A stretch of 64,000 nt of DNA from Costus lasius. Its lineage: Eukaryota > Streptophyta > Magnoliopsida > Zingiberales > Costaceae. The DNA is taken from assembly GCA_027563935.2 (NCBI GenBank), contig JANVAS020000231.1, positions 18,060,001 through 18,124,000 of the forward strand, in the 5' to 3' direction. The translations under genes and the position numbers were made by a program. The notes under the pieces are model-generated. The model was not told where the DNA came from. It saw nothing but the letters and a program-made list of their open reading frames with translations, and made no database searches. Of this stretch, positions 1 through 11,184 are shown piece by piece (positions within the stretch are counted from its first letter, which is position 1; every line of letters starts with the position of its first letter).

Positions 1-585
1 CTTCAAGAGAACTTGCGCCAAGGAGGGGATAGGGAAGATGCTGCCAAGGACTTCCCTCTTCTTCTTTGCTTGCGCCACCTTCAAGCAAGATGCGCCAATG
101 GCAATGAGAGGGAGAGAGCTTGCAGCAATAGAAGGAGAAGTCACCAAGCTCAATTTCTCTTTGCGCCAAGAAGAGGAGAAGAAGAAGAGGAGGTCTTTCG
201 GCCACTTGGAAGAAGGTTGCGCCAAGCCTTTGTTGTCACCTTTTGCCCTTGCTCACGTCTCTCTATGTGCCCTCACACCTTCAAGGAGTCGAACATTAGA
301 AGGGGCGGTAAGGGGTCCTATAAATAGGACAAGAGGCGGCTAGGGCAAGGGCTAGGATCATGCCAAGTGTATGGCTAGGATGAAAAGGTTTGCGACAAGG
401 AAAGTCTCCAAGACATTTCCTTAAACCCATTCAACCCTTCCTTATGCGCCAAGACCTTGTCTTGCGCCCCAAGCAATATATCAGCCCATGACATGCCTTA
501 GAGGCATGCATTCCATCCAAGGAAGAAGGGCTAGGCGCAACAAGCAAGAGGTATTCGGCTAGGGTAAGGGTTTGGGTGCATGTAG
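1..585 (-). repeat. Distal part of an old family-F LTR, left of element A
   Basis: No gene is supported here. The stretch is rich in gcgcc words and agrees in style and order with the U5 side of the copia LTRs: the string gggaag..gacttcc also occurs near 850 in the LTR of A. It rejoins 9787 when element A and one copy of the 5-bp duplication tgtag are removed. It probably belongs to the minus-strand LTR that ends at 11184, but its own far end, with the adjoining PBS, is not in the window. A TATA-like ctataaata at 324-332 lies on the plus strand, so it does not fit the assumed LTR orientation and is left unassigned. The orientation call is inference. Confidence 0.4.
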
Positions 586-2297
586 TGTAAGAAACCCTTA
601 TTAAGGGGGTGAAACCCTAAACATGCGCATCTAGCATGCATGACGGAAAGAGGGTTTCTAAAAGATCGTATATGACAACCATATGATCAACTTGAAGCTA
701 TGAGTTTAGATCTATACCATAGCCATAGATTGGAGGTCGGCTTGGAAGAAGAGAGCAACTTTGATCTCCTCCAAAAGTTCACACACAAAGGCGATGAAGA
801 CTCCCAACTTGCGCACCTCTTGTGCTAGCAAAAGTGCCAAGATGTCAATGATCGAGTGTAGGGAAGAGATGAAGACTTCCTTTTGCTTGGCCGGTTCCTC
901 CTCTTCTCGTCAACACCCTCACTTGCTCGAGAGCAAAAATCGTTTTTTTCCACCAAGCAACAAGAGAGAGGTGTAACCGAAAAACATTAGGGAGACTTCA
1001 AGCCATGAACGCATATGCGTTTTCATTTTGGAACTTTCCAAAAATGGCAACCATTAAGAGTATGCGTTCATGCGTTCATGTCTCCATGAACCAAACGCAA
1101 CTCCTTCTCCCTCTTGAACCATGCGCTCAACCCATGAGCCGGTTCAATACCCTTGGTTCAATAGCGAAACCAAATCAGCCCAAGCATTAAGTCTAGATCA
1201 AATTAGACCCCAAAGTCCAAGATCTGACCATTCATCATCTAACGCTTCTGATCGCATCGATCTAGCATCATCTCTCTCGATCGAAGCTTACCGATCTAAA
1301 GCCCTAATCAATCAAACATGATCAGACCAGATCTCACTTACAATCAGAGATTAAATCCCTTTAAACTGAACCGAAACAATTCAGTCCACACGATCTGACT
1401 TAAGCAAGCCATATCACCAAATTGTGCGACCCTAAGGGTTTCCTTTAAATGTCGGTAACGATAACTTTCGTTATCACGATCAGTGAGGGGTATCTAGCAA
1501 CACATCACTGTCTCCCGATATAAAGGAAAGAGTCTTCCAAGACTACACCCAAACCATAGCACAAGTGTGAATCAAACTCACGAGGCATGCATGTTTCCTT
1601 TGCCACTGGATGTTCTTATTGGACAAGCATGTCAAGCCTGTAACTCCAATACTATGAGCATGATTAGATCAGATGAACACAGTCATCTGGGTATGGCCAT
1701 ACACTATCTCAATCTTCTCATACAGGGGGGGGCCCTTTAGAACATCACACTCCTTAAACAAGGAGACGGCAATCCTTTATCTATCACAAGTGCCCTAACC
1801 TGACTCAAGCTCACCATCCAAGATAGTCTATAACCATTATGTTTCAAATGATATTGAACTACCTCAAAACAATGACAATCATCATTTAGAAACACAAGTG
1901 ATCTCAAGTCAAAGGACATGTGCCACTTGCTGCTTACGAGGATCATTCACATTGTGACAAGCAATGGAATATCCCAGTAGGGTCTGTCCAGTACATCCAA
2001 TGTACCCATGAGTCTACATCTTATTCCATGCTCGAAGCATCCTATAAGATTAGCACACATATTAGTCTCAATCATATCAAGGCTGTCTCAGGTTCACCAA
2101 GATATCTCGACTAAGGACATATAGCCTGTCAGCCTAGCTGAACAGCTTTGAGACATTATTCAGAAGTACACTTATTACAGCAGACAAGGTAACAACCTGA
2201 ATAATAACCATGCCTTTATAAACACAAGAGTTTATTACATGATACTTATTACAATCCCAAAGGCCTCAAACATTAGCCTTAAGGGCATACCCCAACA
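586..2297 (-). repeat. 3' LTR of element A
   Basis: It begins TGTTGGGGTATGCCC on the minus strand (right end) and ends CTTACA (left end), the TG..CA termini expected of an LTR. It carries the family landmarks: the inverted repeat GATAAC-TTTC-GTTATC at 1460-1475 and a run of eight G before ccc near 1730. It is nearly identical to 8075-9786; visible differences include position 598 (a or t after tgtaaga), the caatact/caatacg site near 1653 and aacgctt/gacgctt near 1242. Confidence 0.95.
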
Positions 2298-2309
2298 ATC
2301 TCCCACTTG
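2298..2309 (-). promoter_or_regulatory. Polypurine tract of element A
   Basis: On the minus strand the bases read CAAGTGGGAGAT and directly abut the TG of the 3' LTR. This is the position and composition of the plus-strand cDNA primer of LTR retrotransposons. The same word precedes the 3' LTR of B, D, E, G, H and the older element F. Confidence 0.85.
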
Positions 2310-2317
2310 CACTTAAT

Positions 2318-5300
2318 CTAATGGTTGAGAAATCTCAAACCCATATTATTACAGTGCTGCTCATGCTTCTGCTGCGCCAGAGGCTTGGTAAGCGGGTCTG
2401 CCAGATTGTCATCTGTATGAACCTTGCATAATTTGATCTCGCCTCGATCAATGATCTCCCGGATCAAGTGAAACCGTCTTTGTATGTGCTTGGACTTCTG
2501 GTGCGACCGTGGTTCCTTTGCTTGTGCGATTGCTCCAGTGTTATCACAGAAGATAACCAAAGGATCAGCACTCGAAGGAACGACACCAAGTTCTCTCACG
2601 AACTTACGAATCCACACTGCCTCCTTGGATGCTTCCGAGGCTGCAACATACTCGGCTTCTGTTGTGGAATCAGCAACAGTTGACTGTTTGAAACTCTTCC
2701 ACACCACTGCTCCACCATTCAAGCTAAAAACATAGCCTGATTGCGATCGGAAATCATCCTGGTCCGACTGGAACGAAGCGTCAGTATATCCCTCTATACT
2801 GAGTTCTTCCTGACCACCATATATCAAGAACATATCTTTGGTCCTCCGCAGATATTTTATAATGTTCTTGACTGCAATCCAGTGCGCCAAACCTGGATTA
2901 CTTTGGAATCGACTGGTCACGCTTAACCCGTAAGCGACGTCTGGGCGAGTACACAACATCGCATACATAATGGACCCAATAGCCGAAGCATAAGGCGTAT
3001 TGTCCATTTCATCTTTCTCAGTCTGTGTTTGTGGACACTGACTCTTTGAAAGATTCAGACCATGTCTGACTGGAAGATATCCACGTTTAGAATTCTCTAA
3101 ATGGAATCTCTCCAGGACCTTATCGATGTAAGTACTCTGGCACAGCCCGAGAAGCCTCTTAGATCTATCCCGGTAGATCTTCACACCTAACACATAGGCT
3201 GCTTCTCCTAGATCTTTCATCTGGAAACATTTTCCTAACCATGCTTTAACAGCATGCAGTTCAGGAATATCATTTCCAATGATCAAGATATCATCGACGT
3301 AGAGGATTAGGAATGTAATTACGCTCCCACTAAACCTCTTATATACACATGGGTCATCCTCGTTCTTGATGAAACCAAACTCAGAGATTGATTCATCAAA
3401 ACGAATATTCCAGCTCCTAGATGCTTGTTTCAATCCATAAATGGATTTCTTTAACTTGCATATTTTATGACGATCTGCTGGATTAGTGAAACCCTCAGGT
3501 TGTGTCATATACACATCCTCATCCAGATTTCCATTAAGGAAAGCTGTTTTCACATCCATCTGCCAGATCTCATAATCATAATATGCTGCTATCGCGAAAA
3601 GAATCCGAATAGACTTGAACATAGCTACAGGTGAGAAAGTTTCATCATAATCTATCCCGTAGATTTGTTTGAAACCTTTCGCAACTAGCCTGCCTTTATA
3701 GGTAACCACGTTACCATCCATGTCAATCTTCTTCTTGAAGATCCATTTACAGCCTATAGGGATTACTCCCGGAGGCGGATCAACCAAATCCCAGACTTGG
3801 TTATCTGACATGGAGTCCATCTCGGCTCGCATAGCATCAAGCCATCTAGCTGACTCCGGTCCACTGACCGCATCCGCATAAGTTAGGGGTTCATCATTAT
3901 CAATGATGTAGACTCCGTCATAGCGCTCAGGCTGTCGACGGATCCTTCCCGATCTTCGCGGTTCCCGTGTTATCTGAGCCTCAGGTTGTTCAATAACCTG
4001 ATCTACCGGCTCAGGCTCATCCAACTGTGCTTGACTACTTTGTCCTTCCTCTGGATTTTCATCTAGCTTTATTTCTCTCCCACTGGCCTCTTGCAGAAGA
4101 AACTCCTTCTCAAGGAATATGGCCGTCCGAGCAACAAAAACTTTGTTCTCCTTGGGATCGTAGAAATAATAACCCTTAGTTTCCTTAGGGTAACCGACAA
4201 AGATGCATTTGTCAGATCTGCTCTCTAGTTTCCCAGAGGCGAGCTTTTTGACATAAGCCTCGCAACCCCAGATCCTGATAAATGTCAAGCTTGGCTGTTT
4301 CCCATACCATAATTCATATGGCGTCATTGAAACTGCCTTAGATGGCACTCGGTTTAGTACCTTTGCAGCTGTTTCCAGTGCAAAACCCCAAAAGGAGTAT
4401 GGAAGAGTGGCCTGACTCATCATAGAACGAACCATATCAAGTAACGTTATATTTCTCCTCTCGGACACACCATTCCATTGCGGTGTTCCTGGCGGAGTGA
4501 GCTGTGAGATAATCCCACACTCCTTCAGATAGTTAGTAAATGCATGACTTAGGTATTCTCCACCTCGATCTGAGCGAAGTGCCTTGATATTTCGGCCTAG
4601 CTGATTTTGTACTTCATTCTTGAACTCTTTGAACTTGTCAAAAGATTCACTTTTATGTCTCATCAGATAGACATACCCATACCTACTGAAATCATCAGTA
4701 AAGGTAATGAAGTACTGATAGCCACCTCTGGCATGTTTACTAAATGGCCCACACACATCACTGTGTATAAGGTCAAGTAAACCTGAAGCCTTTTGACCTT
4801 TCTTAGAAAAAGGTGACTTCGTCATTTTACCCATTAAAAAAGCTTTGCATGTATCAATCTCCTTATAGGAGAATGATCCCAGCAGTCCATGATCATGCAA
4901 CCGCTTAATGCGCTTCTCGTTTATATGGCCTAAACGACTATGCCATAGCAAGGTGCTGTCATCAGCATACTTGGCTTTCTTATTATCAATGTTTTGTATA
5001 GAATATTCCATGTCCAACATGAATAACCCATTGTTGATTGAACCAGTTGCATACACAATATTATCATAAGATAAAACACACTTTGAAATTTTGCATTCAA
5101 AGGCAAATCCTTTCCTGACAAGAGCAGGAATAGAGATAATATTCTTGGTAATACTGGGTACAAAATAACAATTGTTTAATTCTAATACAATGCCAGATGG
5201 TAAAGAAATGAAATAGTCTCCTACAGCAACAGCAGCAACCCGTGCCCCGTTTCCAACTCGTAGGTCTACCTCATGCTGTCCCACCTGTCTTCTTCTCTTG

Positions 5301-6202
5301 AGTTCCTGTACATTTGAACAAATGTGAACTCCACATGCAGTGTCCAACACCCATGAAATAGAAGAAGAAGATAACATGACCTCAGTCACATATATACCTG
5401 AGCCAGAAGCGATGCTTCCCCTCTTATCTCCTTGGAGCGCTTTACAGTCCTTTTTCCAGTGACCCAGCTGGCCACAGTGGAAACACCTGTTATCCTTCGA
5501 CCGCTTCACCTTCTGTTTCAGAGCCTTGCTGTAATTCTTGACAGGGGCCTTGCCCTTCTTCCCCTTCTTCTTGTTCCTAGAAGGAACCATCAAGACAGAG
5601 GTTGAAGGCTTACCCTTCAGAGTTTCCTCAGTTGTCAAGAGCATATTCAGCAGCTCTGCCGGCGTGCAATCGATTTTGTTCATATTAAAATTAATGATGA
5701 ACGCATTGAAAGAGGGCGGGAGAGACTGCAGAATAATATCAACAGCAAGCTCCTGGTTGACGGTATGCCCCAGTTTCTCCAGAGCCTCCTTGTGCCCAAT
5801 CATCTTGAGCACGTGAGCTCCCACTGGGCTCCCCTCAGCCAGTTTGCTCTGAAAGAAGAGCTTTGTCAGATTATAGCGTTCTGTCCTCGCCTGTGCAGCA
5901 TACAGCATCTTGAGGTTCGCTATAATCTCTATAGCCGACATATCCTCATGCTGACGCTGCAGCGGTGGCGTCATAGACGCAAGCATCAGGCAAGCGACAT
6001 CAATGCTATCATTGACGTGCTTTTCATAGGCATCCCGAACCGCCCTTGCGGCGTTCGGAGCGGGCTGCGGCGGTATCGCCGTCTCGAGGACATACAGTTT
6101 CCTCTCTGCCTTAAGAACGATCTTAAGGTGTCCGAACCAGTCAGAGAAGTTCGGCCCAGCAAACTTCTCCCTTTCCAGTAGGGATCGCACATTGAAGCTC
6201 AT
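2318..6202 (-). CDS. Copia gag-pol polyprotein, element A (uninterrupted)
   Basis: One 1294-residue frame, the same length as the frame in E. Domain order, with E numbering: UBN2-type Gag (about 1-215); CCHC zinc knuckle CFHCGQLGHWKKDC at 240-253; aspartic protease around DTACG at 287; integrase zinc domain (H421, H426, C452, position 455); integrase core D482, D545, E581 with DD35E spacing; reverse transcriptase with D883 and YVDD at 968-971; RNase H with D1141 and D1220. Two oddities affect integrase. The fourth zinc ligand reads CKAF instead of CKAC (Cys455Phe), and ERRNR reads ERRNI at 585. The first probably weakens integration, so A may depend on proteins from other copies if it moves at all. 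The ATG at 6202 is chosen by alignment with D and E, where MSFNVRSLL is the start. Expression as one polyprotein is the known strategy of this group. Confidence 0.93.
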   Translation of the reverse strand: MSFNVRSLLEREKFAGPNFSDWFGHLKIVLKAERKLYVLETAIPPQPAPNAARAVRDAYEKHVNDSIDVACLMLASMTPPLQRQHEDMSAIEIIANLKMLYAAQARTERYNLTKLFFQSKLAEGSPVGAHVLKMIGHKEALEKLGHTVNQELAVDIILQSLPPSFNAFIINFNMNKIDCTPAELLNMLLTTEETLKGKPSTSVLMVPSRNKKKGKKGKAPVKNYSKALKQKVKRSKDNRCFHCGQLGHWKKDCKALQGDKRGSIASGSGIYVTEVMLSSSSISWVLDTACGVHICSNVQELKRRRQVGQHEVDLRVGNGARVAAVAVGDYFISLPSGIVLELNNCYFVPSITKNIISIPALVRKGFAFECKISKCVLSYDNIVYATGSINNGLFMLDMEYSIQNIDNKKAKYADDSTLLWHSRLGHINEKRIKRLHDHGLLGSFSYKEIDTCKAFLMGKMTKSPFSKKGQKASGLLDLIHSDVCGPFSKHARGGYQYFITFTDDFSRYGYVYLMRHKSESFDKFKEFKNEVQNQLGRNIKALRSDRGGEYLSHAFTNYLKECGIISQLTPPGTPQWNGVSERRNITLLDMVRSMMSQATLPYSFWGFALETAAKVLNRVPSKAVSMTPYELWYGKQPSLTFIRIWGCEAYVKKLASGKLESRSDKCIFVGYPKETKGYYFYDPKENKVFVARTAIFLEKEFLLQEASGREIKLDENPEEGQSSQAQLDEPEPVDQVIEQPEAQITREPRRSGRIRRQPERYDGVYIIDNDEPLTYADAVSGPESARWLDAMRAEMDSMSDNQVWDLVDPPPGVIPIGCKWIFKKKIDMDGNVVTYKGRLVAKGFKQIYGIDYDETFSPVAMFKSIRILFAIAAYYDYEIWQMDVKTAFLNGNLDEDVYMTQPEGFTNPADRHKICKLKKSIYGLKQASRSWNIRFDESISEFGFIKNEDDPCVYKRFSGSVITFLILYVDDILIIGNDIPELHAVKAWLGKCFQMKDLGEAAYVLGVKIYRDRSKRLLGLCQSTYIDKVLERFHLENSKRGYLPVRHGLNLSKSQCPQTQTEKDEMDNTPYASAIGSIMYAMLCTRPDVAYGLSVTSRFQSNPGLAHWIAVKNIIKYLRRTKDMFLIYGGQEELSIEGYTDASFQSDQDDFRSQSGYVFSLNGGAVVWKSFKQSTVADSTTEAEYVAASEASKEAVWIRKFVRELGVVPSSADPLVIFCDNTGAIAQAKEPRSHQKSKHIQRRFHLIREIIDRGEIKLCKVHTDDNLADPLTKPLAQQKHEQHCNNMGLRFLNH

Positions 6203-6504
6203 GGTGTTCGTTGCTGCAGTTATCTACAACAATGCAAGAACAGCAAGGTTAGTATCAATGTTCAGAATCAATCCAGGACTTAAGAAAGATTCTTTTCTCA
6301 CTATTTTATCTGACTGAAAAATCCAGTAAACAGTCCGAAAGAGTAACACTCTTTTAGTGAGATGGGATCCAGATTTCATACTTGGTCTCCGCGTCCCGCT
6401 CAGGCGAGATAAGATGCACAGAGATGACAAGCACTAATTTCTGGTAGGCTGTCCCAGCCAATCGCCAACCCGTGCGATTCCCCTTCATCTGGGCAATCCA
6501 GCAG

Positions 6505-6534
6505 ACTGTGCCAACTGAGTTGGTACAACACAGT
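6505..6534 (-). other. Leader hairpin 2 (A)
   Basis: On the minus strand an outer stem ACTGTG/CACAGT encloses the unpaired stretch TTGTA and an inner hairpin CCAAC-TCA-GTTGG. The same shape occurs in D, E and H. It is a paralogue of hairpin 1 at 6716-6741, whose inner stem uses different bases. Confidence 0.7.
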
Positions 6535-6715
6535 CTCTGATCCCACAGATGGCTGCCTCCATGTGCTACCATATGCGCCACATATGTAGCCTACATGGTC
6601 AAGCTGACCTGACCTACTCCCTGGACCACCACGTGCTATGCTGAGCAACGAGAAGGGATAAATCCCTACTCTGTAACACGCAGGTGAAATCCCGCACCGT
6701 CTGAAGATAGATGGA

Positions 6716-6741
6716 CGTGCCCACTGAGTGGGTTCAACACG
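6716..6741 (-). other. Leader hairpin 1 (A)
   Basis: On the minus strand CGTG/CACG encloses TTGAA (TTGTA in other copies) and the inner hairpin CCCAC-TCA-GTGGG. It has the same architecture as hairpin 2, with A-T pairs replaced by G-C pairs in the inner stem. Confidence 0.7.
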
Positions 6742-7868
6742 GCTCCAACGATAGTCAGAACAGTGAGGTTTCGCGTCAGAAGGCTTACGAGCTTGATATG
6801 TTAGCGTTGGATTTTAACGGTCTTTTATCTTCTTACTATCAGGCATATCCTATGGCTATAGCAGAAGATAAACACATGCAATTCTAATTATATAAGCAAT
6901 AAATAGAAAGCATGATCTTATGTGGTAAAAGCCCATGAACCCTAGAAAGACCTTAATTTTACTTAAGTCTTCACTTGAGCTCTTTTGCATCTCATCTGGT
7001 CCAACCCAGGGCCCTAGCGCCAAGAGCACCTCAGGTGCGCCACCAGGTGAATGCCCCTCTAGGATGTGTGCCTTCATGCTCTTGTCTAATCAAAAACATT
7101 TTGATCTATCTAGACAAGCTTTGACTCGCAGGTCAATTATACAATAAATTAATAAAAAAAGTGATTCGCAGATCACAATAATATTAACTTGTAATTTACC
7201 AGGCACGCAGGCCCCAGCACAGCACACATTAGGGCAACCCACATAAGATTAAATAAACAAGCATATGGTATCAAAACAACATGTGATCCATTCATGAAAT
7301 TAAATTTTGAAAAACCCCATGGTATCAATTTTAATTTCCTTATGTGCTCTACAACCTTACAATGGTCCATTGATAGGGATCCACTCATCCATCTAGTCAG
7401 ATCCTCTGCCCTTGCATGCACCGAGTCCTAACTGACCCGTGTTGACCTAATGGTCAACCATGCATGCGCCAAGGGCTGAACCACCCTCATGAGTTTTGGC
7501 AAGCGGGTGTGACCCCGGGCCTAACTCATGTGTGTTCAGTAGTTGTCTCAACCAGACCTCGCTACACGCCCTGGATGCAGTCGACCTATAGCCACCTCGT
7601 GCTTGCGCACAGGTGCTATCTGGTCAACCCATCTAGGCTGTCAGATGGTCTGATCAGACTAGTTGGATCTAACCTAGAAGATGCTTTCAACCCCATCAAC
7701 CCATCTAAGGATTTATAGTAGGGGCACCTTAGATCTAAGTAGGCGCGCAAGATGTAAGTTTTATAAAACATCTAGAACATGCGCAAACAAACAAAACAAC
7801 ATGCTTCACTTGAGAACATAAGATATATCTCATATCTAGCATATTGATAACCCTTAGATCTAAGGGGA

Positions 7869-7938
7869 GTCCCCTTCAAGGGGGAGCGCAAACTTTAGGG
7901 GGTCCCCTTCAAGGGGGAGCGCAAACTTCATGTAACCA
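7869..7938 (-). repeat. 27-bp direct repeat with internal hairpin near the PBS
   Basis: Two copies, 7869-7895 and 7912-7938, start gtccccttcaaggggg and end gcgcaaactt. Each contains a C-rich/G-rich hairpin. On the minus strand the unit resembles the terminal bases of the LTR of element E (gcgctccccctcgaagggg). It lies about 130 bp downstream of the 5' LTR of A. Confidence 0.7.
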
Positions 7939-8060
7939 TGATACAAGCGCAAACATTGCCAATGTAAACCATGCATCATGAAAACAAAGCATCAAGTAAG
8001 CGCAACATGTATGGATCACAAACACTTCAAAGCAATCATATAGATCATATCGAAAGCCTA

Positions 8061-8072
8061 GCTCTGATACCA
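8061..8072 (-). promoter_or_regulatory. Primer binding site of element A (tRNA-Met type)
   Basis: The minus strand reads TGGTATCAGAGC two bases after the end of the 5' LTR. This is the standard plant retrotransposon site complementary to the 3' end of initiator tRNA-Met. Confidence 0.93.
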
Positions 8073-8074
8073 AT

Positions 8075-9786
8075 TGTAAGATACCCTTATTAAGGGGGTG
8101 AAACCCTAAACATGCGCATCTAGCATGCATGACGGAAAGAGGGTTTCTAAAAGATCGTATATGACAACCATATGATCAACTTGAAGCTATGAGTTTAGAT
8201 CTATACCATAGCCATAGATTGGAGGTCGGCTTGGAAGAAGAGAGCAACTTTGATCTCCTCCAAAAGTTCACACACAAAGGCGATGAAGACTCCCAACTTG
8301 CGCACCTCTTGTGCTAGCAAAAGTGCCAAGATGTCAATGATCGAGTGTAGGGAAGAGATGAAGACTTCCTTTTGCTTGGCCGGTTCCTCCTCTTCTCGTC
8401 AACACCCTCACTTGCTCGAGAGCAAAAATCGTTTTTTTCCACCAAGCAACAAGAGAGAGGTGTAACCGAAAAACATTAGGGAGACTTCAAGCCATGAACG
8501 CATATGCGTTTTCATTTTGGAACTTTCCAAAAATGGCAACCATTAAGAGTATGCGTTCATGCGTTCATGTCTCCATGAACCAAACGCAACTCCTTCTCCC
8601 TCTTGAACCATGCGCTCAACCCATGAGCCGGTTCAATACCCTTGGTTCAATAGCGAAACCAAATCAGCCCAAGCATTAAGTCTAGATCAAATTAGACCCC
8701 AAAGTCCAAGATCTGACCATTCATCATCTGACGCTTCTGATCGCATCGATCTAGCATCATCTCTCTCGATCGAAGCTTACCGATCTAAAGCCCTAATTAA
8801 TCAAACATGATCAGACCAGATCTCACTTACAATCAGAGATTAAATCCCTTTAAACTGAACCGAAACAATTCAGTCCACACGATCTGACTTAAGCAAGCCA
8901 TATCACCAAATTGTGCGACCCTAAGGGTTTCCTTTAAATGTCGGTAACGATAACTTTCGTTATCACGATCAGTGAGGGGTATCTAGCAACACATCACTGT
9001 CTCCCGATATAAAGGAAAGAGTCTTCCAAGACTACACCCAAACCATAGCACAAGTGTGAATCAAACTCACGAGGCATGCATGTTTCCTTTGCCACTGGAT
9101 GTTCTTATTGGACAAGCATGTCAAGCCTGTAACTCCAATACGATGAGCATGATTAGATCAGATGAACACAGTCATCTGGGTATGGCCATACACTATCTCA
9201 ATCTTCTCATACAGGGGGGGGCCCTTTAGAACATCACACTCCTTAAACAAGGAGACGGCAATCCTTTATCTATCACAAGTGCCCTAACCTGACTCAAGCT
9301 CACCATCCAAGATAGTCTATAACCATTATGTTTCAAATGATATTGAACTACCTCAAAACAATGACAATCATCATTTAGAAACACAAGTGATCTCAAGTCA
9401 AAGGACATGTGCCACTTGCTGCTTACGAGGATCATTCACATTGTGACAAGCAATGGAATATCCCAGTAGGGTCTGTCCAGTACATCCAATGTACCCATGA
9501 GTCTACATCTTATTCCATGCTCGAAGCATCCTATAAGATTAGCACACATATTAGTCTCAATCATATCAAGGCTGTCTCAGGTTCACCAAGATATCTCGAC
9601 TAAGGACATATAGCCTGTCAGCCTAGCTGAACAGCTTTGAGACATTATTCAGAAGTACACTTATTACAGCAGACAAGGTAACAACCTGAATAATAACCAT
9701 GCCTTTATAAACACAAGAGTTTATTACATGATACTTATTACAATCCCAAAGGCCTCAAACATTAGCCTTAAGGGCATACCCCAACA
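8075..9786 (-). repeat. 5' LTR of element A
   Basis: 1712 bp, the same length as the left LTR and nearly identical to it. On the minus strand it starts TGTTGGGG at 9786 and ends CTTACA at 8075, next to the PBS. It should contain the promoter of the element; a TATA-like TTTATATC on the minus strand lies near 9005-9012, before the conserved inverted repeat. Confidence 0.95.
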
Positions 9787-11184
9787 TGTAGGGTTTATGA
9801 TGTAAGGAAAGTCTCCAAGACTTTACTATAAATCTCACCCTACTTGTCATATGCGCCCAAGCTCTTTCCAAAAGAGTTTTAAAGCCATATCAGCCCCAAC
9901 CCTTACAATAGAGGTAAGGTTTCCTTCCAAGGAACAAAGGGGGAGGCACCTAATGCTTCCTTATGAAGCAACATGCGCCCACTTCACCCCATTTTGCCCT
10001 TGGCGCCAATGGGGTGAAACTCTTCCCCATTATACCCTTATTTGCTTATACCTCTTCTTGACAACTAGTTATTGGGCCTCATTGGATAATGAGCTAGCCC
10101 AAACTTCATGGCATGGGTTGATTAAGCCTTTGGATCCAACCCAATGTAACCCTAATCCAAATGTGACCAATCTAGGTCAATTTCGGGTCAACCTGCCAAA
10201 AATAAAGTTTGGCTCAAATAACTTTCTTCCAACTCATCAGGCCCATTGGCGCTGATGAAATCTTCCAAATTGATCCAAGTTATCCAATAACTTGATCATA
10301 AGGCTTCTGATTAAAGCAACGTCAAGAGTCTATTGCGTGTGACCCCGTAGGATCCATATGACGATGGCAATGATGTAAACATCATAAGTAGTGAGGGGTA
10401 TCTAGCAACACATCACTACTACCCATGTCATAGGATTTAAGTCATTATGGCAACAACTCCTAACATGCAATGAGGATTCCCATTGCATTATAGATCCCTT
10501 TGCCTAAACTGATATCCTGCCATTGGATTAGTCTCAAGTTTATCAATCCAATGCATTGGTCATGACTCAACAAGTGTGGCCACACATTCCTGTCATGCAC
10601 CAATTAAGGTGGGGCGCCCCAAAGTGGATATCATGCTTCCTCTGAAGGAAGGGGCAAATCCTACAATTGGTCATCCATGTCTCTACGTGACTTATGACAT
10701 GCCCAATGACAGTCGTTTTGGTCCCCCAATTACGGAGAAACGTAAGACTGTATCAAAGCATATCCATCATCAAATCTGGACACGAATATCTCAAGTCTAA
10801 GGATCAATGCAAACCTCTTGCATGTGAGATTGACTTGTTGACTAGACAAGTCAATCCTCACGGTGGATCACTCCAGTGCATCCAATGCACCTGTATGTCT
10901 GCGTTACTGTGCCCCGCACCTAACCAGCCCATACACCAGTCTCACATGTACCAAAGCTGTCCCATATCTGCTATGGTACCTTGTATGGGGATAGCTTATG
11001 AGAATGGATCCAATCCACACTCTTGGGACATTATATATGCAACTCAATACATCAACGCAGGTAGAGAAGTCTGTATAATAACAACCAAGCCTCTATATAG
11101 AATAATAATTCTATCAAAGTACATTCAAACAATGCCTGACCATGTTCATACATTGGTCTGCAGGGCATATACACCAACACCCAC
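9787..11184 (-). repeat. Proximal part of an old family-F LTR
   Basis: Its right end reads ...TATACACCAACA, so on the minus strand the LTR starts TGTTGGTGTATATGCC. This is the inverted counterpart of the plus-strand F LTR starting at 23913, and identity is easily followed for over 450 bp (Met-tRNA-primed copia landmarks such as the gtgaggggtatctagcaac string near 10391 are shared with A). The LTR appears to have inserted in the leader of F, because the leader resumes directly at 11185. The left part continues in 1-585 after removing element A. Open frames inside (for example 9851-10255 and 10694-11194) run antisense and are not supported as genes. Confidence 0.65.

Larger units (their letters stand above)
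6203..8060 (-). other. Untranslated leader of element A
   Basis: This 1.86-kb stretch between PBS and gag has no long conserved frame. It holds two related hairpins (6505-6534 and 6716-6741), an AAAGAGT..ACTCTTT hairpin near 6340-6357 and a 3' splice-site-like TTGTAG ending at 6224. Close to the PBS there is also a 27-bp direct repeat at 7869-7895 and 7912-7938. Compared with B, D, E and H it lacks about 60 bp containing a tRNA-like patch near 7050. Long structured leaders are known in BARE-type elements, where packaging and dimerization signals lie; those roles here are inference. Confidence 0.75.
586..9786 (-). mobile_element. Copia element A, full length, Angela/BARE-like LTR retrotransposon
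   Basis: A complete Ty1/copia element on the minus strand, 9201 bp. It is bounded by two 1712-bp LTRs (586-2297 and 8075-9786) and by the perfect 5-bp target duplication tgtag at 581-585 and 9787-9791. Internal order on the minus strand is PBS (8072-8061), leader, gag-pol (6202-2318) and PPT (2309-2298). By eye the LTRs differ at about four positions, so this is the youngest insertion in the window. The target is an older F-family LTR. The coding frame is uninterrupted, but integrase has a substitution in its zinc-binding motif (see the CDS entry). The family is assigned from Angela/BARE-like Gag and integrase motifs and the LTR start. Confidence 0.95.

Noticed and set aside
319..332. Plus-strand TATA box and possible host promoter at ctataaata
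   Set aside because: No downstream gene is seen and the sequence belongs to repeated LTR-like DNA; orientation conflicts with the surrounding LTR call.
13..343. Overlapping 101-104-codon frames at the left edge
   Set aside because: They lie in low-complexity, purine-rich LTR-like sequence, overlap each other in two frames and match no recognised protein.
7869..7938. CRISPR-like repeat-spacer pattern
   Set aside because: Only two units, eukaryotic retrotransposon leader context and no spacer series.
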